From: Desulfobulbaceae bacterium
Lineage (GTDB): Bacteria > Desulfobacterota > Desulfobulbia > Desulfobulbales > Desulfobulbaceae
Length of the DNA: 14,554 bases
NCBI GenBank assembly: GCA_003508005.1
Contig: DNUE01000027.1
Coordinates: 1 to 14,554, forward strand
Reading direction: 5' to 3'
In this document: positions 9,729 through 14,554 of the stretch, piece after piece
Layout of the letters: the number at the start of each line of letters is the position of its first letter
Position numbering within the stretch: the stretch's first letter is position 1
Made by a program: the position numbers and the translations under genes
The notes under the pieces: generated by a model
What the model was told of the DNA's origin: nothing
What the model saw: only the letters and a program-made list of their open reading frames with translations
Database searches by the model: none

Positions 9729-10327
9729 GCATCTCCCGGGGAGGCCCTGAAAATCGGTTTGATGCAATGCGGAAATTTGAAGCGGTGGTAATGGGCGCCT
9801 CCAGCGGTGGCTGGGAGGTGTTGTCGGAAATATTCCAGGTTATGGCCGGGGATTTTTCCCTGCCCATCATCGTTGCCCAGCATCTGCACCCCTTGCAGAA
9901 TGTATCTTCCTGGGATTTTCTTGGGGCGCGCTGCGCCTTGACCTGCAAGGAGGCCGAGGAAAAGGAGCCCATCGCGGCGGGCTATATCTATTTCGCCCCT
10001 GCCAACTACCATCTGCTGATAGAAAAAGACCGGACGTTCTCTCTGTCCGTTGACGAAAGGGTCAATTTTTCCCGGCCGTCCATCGACGTCCTTTTTGAAA
10101 GTGCTGCCGAAGCATACGGCGCCGGCCTGATCGGGGTGGTCCTGAGCGGGGCCAATCGCGACGGCGCCGACGGCCTCAAGCGGATCAAGGATTGCCACGG
10201 TCTGGCCATCGTCCAGGACCCGGCCACGGCCCAGACCGAGTACATGCCCCGCGCCGCCATCGCCGCGACAGCGGTTGACCAGATCCTCGCCCCCAGCGCG
10301 ATCGGCCACTTCCTCTCTACCCTCTAG
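9725..10327 (+). CDS. cheB: CheB-type protein-glutamate methylesterase, catalytic domain only
   Basis: Predicted to hydrolyse glutamyl methyl esters (and deamidate Gln) on the CheR substrate, resetting adaptation. It is a stand-alone C-terminal-type CheB domain: Ser26 in MGASSGG, His53 in VAQHLHP and Asp146 in LSGANRDGADG form the serine-hydrolase triad (numbered from TTG 9725). The N-terminal receiver of classical CheB is absent, so activity must be controlled otherwise, perhaps by interaction with the receivers in this cluster. The TTG at 9725 overlaps the preceding stop (TTGA) and has GGAG eight bases upstream. ATG 9767, giving MRKFEAVVMGASSGG, fits the family N-terminus better but lacks a Shine-Dalgarno, so the start is open. 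It is the last gene of the cluster. The next gene is convergent and belongs to a mobile element. Confidence 0.92.
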   Translation: MSISRGGPENRFDAMRKFEAVVMGASSGGWEVLSEIFQVMAGDFSLPIIVAQHLHPLQNVSSWDFLGARCALTCKEAEEKEPIAAGYIYFAPANYHLLIEKDRTFSLSVDERVNFSRPSIDVLFESAAEAYGAGLIGVVLSGANRDGADGLKRIKDCHGLAIVQDPATAQTEYMPRAAIAATAVDQILAPSAIGHFLSTL

Positions 10328-10329
10328 TG

Positions 10330-10354
10330 GGGGTCAGGTCTTGCAATCACGCAT
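10330..10354 (-). repeat. Left inverted repeat of the RAYT element
   Basis: GGGGTCAGGTCTTGCAATC plus CACGCAT. It contains the transposase stop codon, so the protein ends in RDCKT encoded by the repeat itself. It begins three bases after the cheB stop. Confidence 0.85.
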
Positions 10355-11197
10355 TTTATTGTGTTCGGCCCGCTTGACCGCTCGGCTCACCGTGGCATAG
10401 TGCACGCCGAAGCAGGTTGCGATCTCCTGCATCGTATAATCGCCGGTGGCATACGCAGCCGCCATGCCCACCCTTTTATCAGCGATGGTGTCCCGGTATT
10501 CGTCCAGGGGCAGGGCCAGGGGGCGGCGTTGCGCCCGGGGAATCTCGGAAATGATCGATTGATCGTCTATCCCTGCTTGCATCCGCTTGACGAATGAATC
10601 GGACCCGAGAAAAATCTGCCCCCGCAGGGATTCCCACAGGCTGGGCAGGCCCACCCCGGCCCTGACAAAATTCACATAGGCCGCTGTTGCCCGTCTGCGT
10701 TCATGGCTGAACTGCCCGAGGCACCAATCCGTCTGCAGCCACTCCGGCCGCTTGGCGGTACCGACCATGGCCCGATAGGAACTCCATGACCAGTCCGCGG
10801 CATCCGCCACTATGCCGGCCCGCACCGGGTTGAGCACCACATAGCGCAGCAGTTCTAGGAGGTAGGCTTCTCGCTCCACGATCACCGCCCTGAAGCGCCC
10901 CTGGAACACGTGGCCAACGCGCTGGTGGGTACGGTTGAAGGTCTGGGTATACACGCCATTGAGCTGGCGCATGCCCTGGGAGAGATTGCCCTCCGCAGTT
11001 TCCACCACGATATGGTAATGATTGCTCATCTGGCACCAGGCGTGGCAGACCCAGTTGCAGCGTTTGCAGACAGCGCCGAAAATCGCCAGCCAGGCAAAAC
11101 GGTCCTTGTCGCTGAGGAAGATGTCCTCAAGCCGGTCGCCGCGCGAGGTGACATGATATAATCCGCCCGGCAATTCTATCCGTAAGGGTCGAGCCAT
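10334..11197 (-). CDS. REP-associated tyrosine transposase (RAYT, Y1/HUH type)
   Basis: Single-strand DNA transposase or nuclease of the IS200/IS605-related Y1 superfamily, associated with mobilising short palindromic repeats. The start chosen is the internal ATG at 11197, giving MARPLRIELPGGLYHVTSRG, the usual family N-terminus, and 287 residues. The frame extends upstream to ATG 11245 (303 aa), but those 16 residues are encoded by the flanking repeat. The HUH motif is His60-Tyr61-His62 in CQMSNHYHIVVET; Tyr119 in LLRYVVLNPVRAG is the probable nucleophile. The C-terminal part carries a helix-turn-helix (MQEIATCFGVHYATVSRAVKRAE), found in the longer RAYT subgroup. All key residues are present, so it may be active. 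It is oriented against cheB and divergent from the downstream permease. Confidence 0.9.
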   Translation of the reverse strand: MARPLRIELPGGLYHVTSRGDRLEDIFLSDKDRFAWLAIFGAVCKRCNWVCHAWCQMSNHYHIVVETAEGNLSQGMRQLNGVYTQTFNRTHQRVGHVFQGRFRAVIVEREAYLLELLRYVVLNPVRAGIVADAADWSWSSYRAMVGTAKRPEWLQTDWCLGQFSHERRRATAAYVNFVRAGVGLPSLWESLRGQIFLGSDSFVKRMQAGIDDQSIISEIPRAQRRPLALPLDEYRDTIADKRVGMAAAYATGDYTMQEIATCFGVHYATVSRAVKRAEHNKMRDCKT

Positions 11198-11223
11198 GCG
11201 TTGAAGATAGCATAAATATTGTT

Positions 11224-11243
11224 TGATTGCAAGACCTGACCCC
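11224..11243 (+). repeat. Right inverted repeat of the intact RAYT gene
   Basis: TGATTGCAAGACCTGACCCC, an inverted match to the left repeat over 20 bp. It precedes the transposase start by about 27 bp and so probably overlaps its control region. Confidence 0.85.
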
Positions 11244-11257
11244 ATTATATTTCAGGG

Positions 11258-11352
11258 GTGACATGATCAGCTCTGCCTGGTAATTTTTTCCACAGGCTCC
11301 AATCATCTGTTGAAGTAAGGGCAAAATATGCGTGATTGCAAGACCTGACCCC
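11258..11352 (-). pseudogene. Relic of a second RAYT 5' end
   Basis: Read on the minus strand, this segment starts with the same GGGGTCAGG repeat (11352 to 11328). It then aligns with few gaps to the first ~95 bp of the intact element (11243 to 11148), through CTTCAAC and ATTRCCRGGC to ATCATGTCACC. In translation GSGLAITHILPLLQQM mirrors GSGLAIKQYLCYLQRM of the intact copy. It diverges sharply after GTCACC and is too short and substituted to encode anything. Confidence 0.75.
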
Positions 11353-11366
11353 AAAAGGGGCTCCCG

Positions 11367-12683
11367 GTGCGGGGGGACGGGCGGGTCATTTTCGGCTGGG
11401 CGATGTATGACTGGGCGAACTCCGCCTACAGCACCACCATCGCCGTGGCCATCCTGCCCATGTATTTTGCCGGGGTGGTGGTGCCCCCGGAAGGGTACCG
11501 CATCGGCACCACCCTTTTTGCCGCCGAGACCCTTTGGGGCTTCATGGTCTCGGCCGCGGCGTTTATCGTTTTTGCCCTGGCGCCGCTGCTCGGGGCCATC
11601 GCCGATTACTGCGCGGCCAAAAAAAAATTTCTCTTCGCCTTCTGCGTCCCGGGGGTAATCGCCGCGCTCCTGCTCGCAACCTGCGGCCCGGGCGATGTCC
11701 GGCTGACCATCGCCCTCTTCGTCCTCTCCCAGGTCGGCTTCGTCGGGGCCAACGTCTTCTACGACGCCTTCCTGCCCCAGATCGCCGGACCGGGCGAGAC
11801 GGACCGGGTTTCCAGCAAAGGATTCGCCTATGGCTACGCGGGCGGGGGGCTGCAGTTCGCCTGCGCCCTGGGGCTGATCGCCGGCCACGACGCCCTGGGG
11901 CTCACCGAAGCCGGGGCGGCCAGGCTTGCCATGCTGACCGCCGCCCTTTGGTGGGGCGGCTTTGCCCTGGTGACCGCCCGCTACCTGCGGGAGCCGGCAC
12001 CCGGCCGCTCCCTGCCGCCCGCCACCACACCCAGCGTGGCGGGCTATCTCTCCCTCGGCTTCGCCAGGGTCTGGCATACCCTGCTGCAGGTCGGCCGGCT
12101 CAAACACCTGGCCCTGTTTCTCCTGGCCTTTCTCTTCTACAGCGAGGGGGTGCAGACGGTGATTCAGATGGCCACCATGTACGGTAAGCAGGAACTCAGG
12201 TTGCCGGCCACAACCCTGATGGCCACCCTGCTCCTGGTCCAGGTCGTCGGCATCTTCGGCGCCCTCCTGTTCGGCCGGATTGCCGGCCGCATCGGGGCCA
12301 GACGGGCGGTGATCCTCTCCCTGGCGGTCTGGTGCGGGGTGGTGCTCTATGCCTATTTCATCAGGACCGCCGGGGCGTATTTCGTCCTCGGCGCCCTGGT
12401 CGGCCTGGTCCTCGGCGGCACCCAGGCGATCAGCCGCTCCCTCTACGCCTCCATGGTCCCCGAAGATGCGCCGGCGGAATTCTTCGGCTTCTATTCGGTG
12501 GTCAGCAAGTTCTCGGCGGTGGGGGGGCCGTTCCTCTTCGCCCTGATCCGCCACTGGACCGGTTCCTCGCGGCAGGCCCTCCTGGCGGTCATCGTCTTCT
12601 TTGTCGTCGGCATTCTCCTCCTCGCGCTCGTTGATGAGCGGAAGGCCAGTGGATTAGGTCAGGCAGGTTCAGCAGGTTTGTAA
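11367..12683 (+). CDS. MFS permease of the Atg22/UMF1 family
   Basis: Inner-membrane major facilitator of 438 residues, about the size and hydrophobicity of a 12-helix MFS protein. The N-terminal signature FGWAMYDWANSAYSTTI followed by a first hydrophobic helix (AVAILPMYFAGVVV) is diagnostic of the UMF1/Atg22-like family (Atg22 in yeast exports vacuolar amino acids). The bacterial substrate is not known. Other visible features are a GAIADYCAAKKKF cytoplasmic loop after helix 2 and GRIAGRIGARRAVIL in the second half. The GTG at 11367 is the only usable start: an in-frame stop lies 18 bp upstream, inside the mobile-element repeat at 11346. AAAAGGGG precedes it by 7 bases. The native promoter, and possibly a few N-terminal codons, may have been displaced by the RAYT insertion. 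The C-terminus LGQAGSAGL is low-complexity and abuts IS remnants. Confidence 0.88.
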   Translation: MRGDGRVIFGWAMYDWANSAYSTTIAVAILPMYFAGVVVPPEGYRIGTTLFAAETLWGFMVSAAAFIVFALAPLLGAIADYCAAKKKFLFAFCVPGVIAALLLATCGPGDVRLTIALFVLSQVGFVGANVFYDAFLPQIAGPGETDRVSSKGFAYGYAGGGLQFACALGLIAGHDALGLTEAGAARLAMLTAALWWGGFALVTARYLREPAPGRSLPPATTPSVAGYLSLGFARVWHTLLQVGRLKHLALFLLAFLFYSEGVQTVIQMATMYGKQELRLPATTLMATLLLVQVVGIFGALLFGRIAGRIGARRAVILSLAVWCGVVLYAYFIRTAGAYFVLGALVGLVLGGTQAISRSLYASMVPEDAPAEFFGFYSVVSKFSAVGGPFLFALIRHWTGSSRQALLAVIVFFVVGILLLALVDERKASGLGQAGSAGL

Positions 12684-12718
12684 AGGCGAAAGGGTATTGC
12701 CTCGTACATTTTTATGGT

Positions 12719-13042
12719 TCATCCGACTGAAGCGTACTTTGTTTCATGCAGGGCATAGATTTTCAGCTTGAAGAATTCCATGTCTCTAAATCCATATGCC
12801 TGTTTTTGCAATGTCTTGATTTTATTATTAGTCCCCCCCAGGGGACCTGTTGAAATAGGATAATCATAGTAGGCTAGGATACCGGCTCGATGGTTTTCAA
12901 GGGTGGCGGCAAAATCATCAAGCATCTTGATACCGGCACTTCTGGCCTGAGCGATCCAATCGTCAAGGAAGGCAGAACCTCTTGTCTTGTCCTTCTGCGA
13001 CCACAACTGACGGAGGTCTTCTTTCAGGTAATAGGCAGTAGC
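12719..13042 (-). pseudogene. ISL3-family transposase, C-terminal fragment (interrupted gene)
   Basis: C-terminal ~107 residues of an ISL3-type DDE transposase: ATAYYLKEDLRQLW, then FLDDWIAQARSAGIKML, ISTGPLGGTNNKIKTLQKQAYGFRDMEFFKLKIYALHE, ending ASVG. The STGP-x-GTNNKIK block carries the region of the last catalytic acid in this family (here GGTNN rather than the usual EGTNN, so the Glu appears lost). The gene is split at Ala-Thr by the IS481-like insertion; its upstream part resumes at 14401. An ATG inside the inserted element (13085-13087) opens a 122-codon frame into this fragment. Confidence 0.88.
13037..13042. repeat. Target-site duplication of the IS481-like element, left copy
   Basis: AGTAGC, identical to 14401-14406. 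Removing the IS and one copy restores the ISL3 frame as KPLATAYYLKED, which confirms the boundary. Confidence 0.9.
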
Positions 13043-13100
13043 TGGTGAGTGCCACGACATCGTAGACAGTTTTAAGTGCCAGGACATCGTGGACAGTTTT
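13043..13100. repeat. Left end of the IS: outer and inner transposase-binding-type repeats
   Basis: AGTGCCACGACATCGTAGAC starting at 13048 recurs as AGTGCCAGGACATCGTGGAC starting at 13075, a 27-bp period. Both are followed by AGTTTT. The outer copy forms the terminus of the element. Confidence 0.85.
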
Positions 13101-13251
13101 TATTATTATCGCAATTTGTAATCAAATTCCTCTACCTGGGTATTGCCCAGGAAGAGTTACAATTTTTGCTCTTTGACATTGATTGTAGCCACCACGTATT
13201 CGTACATGAGTTCCGAGGGAACACGGAAAAATTCCCCGAAGATGTTGATTT

Positions 13252-14274
13252 TCATTCGCTTCTAACGAGCCGAACCAAGTGGTACCTGCCGGTTGTTGGT
13301 TTTTTAAGCCGCTGCCTGGGCGGTTCAACTGCTTCCGGGAACCGTAGCTTGACTGGCGAAGCGGCTAGGGCTTTAAGGGGTGTTTTGCCCCCGATTTTGC
13401 TATAGCGATACCTGCTGTTATGTCGTTGCTCAAAGGCCAGCGAACCGGACTCCAGGTCATTTGTCGAAAGCATTACCTGCTTGGCAAGAAACAGCTTTTG
13501 GTAACGGTCATTAAAGCTCTCTATCATGCCATTTCTCCACGGCTCGGCCATCGGGATAAACCATGGTTCAACTCCGTTGTGCAGGCATAATCGAATGAGC
13601 GGCCCCATGCCTCGTGGATGGGTTGGGCTACCGAAGAAGGACATGGCATTGTCAACCTGGATGTGGCCTGGAATACCCATCCGCTTCCAGATAGCCCAGA
13701 AACCGGCCAAGATCGTTTGACCTGACTTGTCAGGAGTCGGATGCAAACCGCAGCGGAGGGTTGCTGTATCAATGACGTTCAAACTGTAGAATCGAATCGG
13801 CCCCTTCAGGTAGCATGGACCGACCAGATCGGCTTGGTGTGTTTGATTGGGTGCCAGCGACGGCAATCCAGGATAGGGCGTACCTTTGGCTTCATATTTA
13901 CCGGTTCTGCGATGCGTCAGTTCATAGCGGCTTAAAATCCGATTGATTGTTCGCATGGATGGCAGTGGTTGAATGCGAAGATCTTCCATCTCCCACAGGA
14001 TTGCCTGCGCTCCGCAGAACAAGTCCTGATTATAGAGACTGAGGCGAATCATTTTGACGATTTCTACGATCTCTGATGATGTCCGACATTGGCTTGTATG
14101 TGGGGTTCGAGATCGACACTGACTCCATGAATGGTCCTGATCACGATAGCGCTTGATCCATTTATAGAGCCATGCCCTGGACTTGCCGAGCGAGGTGCAG
14201 ATTGCTTCGGCGCTCTCGCCATTCATAAAGCGCTCTACCGCAAGAATACGGTACTGTACAATTTCTTCCTCCAT
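13252..14274 (-). CDS. IS481-like transposase (HTH + rve integrase core)
   Basis: DDE/RNase-H-fold transposase of 340 residues. The N-terminal helix-turn-helix (about 14-45, GESAEAICTSLGKSRAWLYKWIKRYR) binds the element ends. A second helical region (about 65-120) precedes the rve core. The catalytic triad is read as Asp149 (HQADLVGPC), Asp208 (IQVDNAMSFFG) and Glu252 (WRNGMIESFND). The final D-to-E spacing is 43 residues, longer than the common 35, owing to an insert around SPTHPRGMGPLIR. A basic tail follows (KLRFPEAVEPPRQRLKKP). ATG 14274 has a perfect AAAGGAGG five bases upstream, but that site lies in a hairpin. No frameshift is seen, so the gene may be active. The closest families are IS481 and IS3 orfB; the single uninterrupted ORF favours IS481. 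Confidence 0.9.
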   Translation of the reverse strand: MEEEIVQYRILAVERFMNGESAEAICTSLGKSRAWLYKWIKRYRDQDHSWSQCRSRTPHTSQCRTSSEIVEIVKMIRLSLYNQDLFCGAQAILWEMEDLRIQPLPSMRTINRILSRYELTHRRTGKYEAKGTPYPGLPSLAPNQTHQADLVGPCYLKGPIRFYSLNVIDTATLRCGLHPTPDKSGQTILAGFWAIWKRMGIPGHIQVDNAMSFFGSPTHPRGMGPLIRLCLHNGVEPWFIPMAEPWRNGMIESFNDRYQKLFLAKQVMLSTNDLESGSLAFEQRHNSRYRYSKIGGKTPLKALAASPVKLRFPEAVEPPRQRLKKPTTGRYHLVRLVRSE

Positions 14275-14304
14275 GAATACCTCCTTTAAAATAATAGGTA
14301 TTCA
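14272..14304 (-). promoter_or_regulatory. Hairpin sequestering the transposase Shine-Dalgarno and start codon
   Basis: On the minus strand TGAATACC (14304-14297) is an exact inverted complement of GGTATTCA (14281-14274), with a 15-nt A/T-rich loop. The 3' arm covers the last bases of the AAAGGAGG ribosome-binding site, the spacer and the A of the ATG. Folding would hide the site in transcripts that contain both arms. Confidence 0.65.
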
Positions 14305-14307
14305 GGA

Positions 14308-14336
14308 GTAAGAAATGGTGGCTATTCAATTGTCAA
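14308..14336 (-). promoter_or_regulatory. Candidate transposase promoter
   Basis: A perfect TTGACA at 14336-14331 (minus strand), a 17-bp spacer and a weak -10 TCTTAC at 14313-14308. The predicted start near 14301 falls inside the 5' arm of the hairpin. It sits next to the inner terminal repeat, so transposase binding might repress it. The weak -10 keeps confidence low. Confidence 0.35.
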
Positions 14337-14347
14337 AGATCATATAA

Positions 14348-14400
14348 TGTCCACGATGTCGTGGCACATTCTTTTGTCTACGATGTTATGGCACTTACCA
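14348..14400. repeat. Right end of the IS: inner and outer repeats
   Basis: On the minus strand GTGCCATAACATCGTAGACA (from 14394) and GTGCCACGACATCGTGGACA (from 14367) repeat with the same 27-bp period as the left end, giving four related sites per element. Confidence 0.85.
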
Positions 14401-14406
14401 AGTAGC
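14401..14406. repeat. Target-site duplication of the IS481-like element, right copy
   Basis: AGTAGC, identical to 13037-13042, immediately outside the right terminus. Confidence 0.9.
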
Positions 14407-14554
14407 CAATGGTTTGTTGAGTTGGAGGGCTGCTTCAAGCCGCTGCGGTTCATTGTGGTCCGGGCGCAAATTTTCCGGATTTTTCAGCAGGAGCCAACGG
14501 GTTCCCTTGAGAACGCTCCTGTCGGCAACTTCGGCTTCGCGCTGCAGGTCACGG
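14401..14554 (-). pseudogene. ISL3-family transposase, upstream fragment (continues beyond the window)
   Basis: The minus strand reads RDLQREAEVADRSVLKGTRW, then LLLKNPENLRPDHNEPQRLEAAL and QLNKPLAT, typical of the central part of ISL3 transposases. At the junction the frame enters the inserted element and stops at once (TGG TAA). Joined to the fragment ending at 13042, less one target duplication, it gives a continuous family-typical protein. The N-terminus lies outside the window. Confidence 0.88.

Larger units (their letters stand above)
10330..11352 (-). mobile_element. RAYT element region bounded by inverted GGGGTCAGGTCTTGCAATC repeats
   Basis: The segment holds one transposase gene between outward inverted repeats. 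The left copy 10330-10354 and the far-right copy 11328-11352 are perfect inverted repeats over 25 bp; an internal right copy at 11224-11243 matches over 20 bp. The intact gene lies between 10330 and 11243. The extra 95 bp to 11352 is a decayed second 5' end. No target duplication is evident, as expected for Y1 enzymes. Confidence 0.75.
13043..14400 (-). mobile_element. Complete IS481-like insertion sequence, 1358 bp
   Basis: The ends are imperfect inverted repeats: TGGTGAGTGCCACGACATCG at the left and TGGTAAGTGCCATAACATCG (minus strand) at the right. The element is flanked by 6-bp direct repeats AGTAGC and carries one DDE transposase on the minus strand. It has inserted into an ISL3 transposase gene. 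The 208 bp between the transposase stop and the left end hold two small palindromes (13113-13128 and 13135-13151) and no gene. The element is visibly more A+T-rich than the dnaK-to-permease part of the window. Confidence 0.92.

Noticed and set aside
11127..12554. Antisense frame of 475 codons opposite the MFS permease
   Set aside because: It is Gly/Asp/Glu-rich shadow sequence and runs through the RAYT relic; only its last part resembles anything, because it re-reads the duplicated RAYT 5' end.
13135..13151. CCTGGG-TATTG-CCCAGG hairpin as transposase terminator
   Set aside because: The stem is only 6 bp with no T-run on either strand; kept only as a palindrome in the IS non-coding part.
14343..14348. 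Plus-strand TATAAT near the IS right end as an outward promoter
   Set aside because: No acceptable -35 lies 16-18 bp upstream; the hexamer alone is weak evidence.

Overview
The window looks like chromosomal DNA from a GC-rich, Gram-negative anaerobe of the deltaproteobacterial type (Desulfobacterota, perhaps Desulfobulbales-like). That placement is inferred from protein flavour and gene mix only; there is no rRNA or other decisive marker.

Layout. (1) 1-2437, housekeeping: the 3' two-thirds of dnaK with a strong intrinsic terminator, a 7-bp tandem-repeat hairpin, then a complete trpS. (2) 2559-10327, a compact same-strand signalling cluster: a giant membrane hybrid histidine kinase (Cache-like sensor, HAMP array, PAS, GAF, long coiled coil, HisKA/HATPase, three receivers), a CheR methyltransferase, a soluble receiver-kinase-receiver protein, and a stand-alone CheB methylesterase. 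No MCP, CheA, CheW or DNA-binding output protein is present. (3) 10330-11352, a REP-associated tyrosine (Y1/HUH) transposase gene on the minus strand. It is bounded by inverted copies of a GGGGTCAGGTCTTGCAATC repeat and sits next to a ~95-bp relic of a second copy of its own 5' end. (4) 11367-12683, an Atg22/UMF1-type MFS permease whose 5' side abuts that element. (5) 12719-14554, a more A+T-rich nest of insertion sequences: an ISL3-family transposase gene cut by a complete 1358-bp IS481-like element with a 6-bp target duplication.

How it works together. The four signalling genes are tightly packed and probably one operon. The most interesting hypothesis is that CheR and CheB adapt the large kinase itself. 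Its coiled coil before the HisKA domain carries Glu-Glu pairs in one heptad register (807/808, 814/815, 835/836), the same 7-residue spacing as methylation sites in classical chemoreceptors. The cluster has five receiver domains but no HPt or output domain, so the final effector must be encoded elsewhere.

The IS481-like element shows two neat features. Each end carries two copies of a ~21-bp repeat spaced exactly 27 bp apart. A hairpin over the transposase Shine-Dalgarno and start codon could silence read-through transcripts while sparing those from the element's own promoter.
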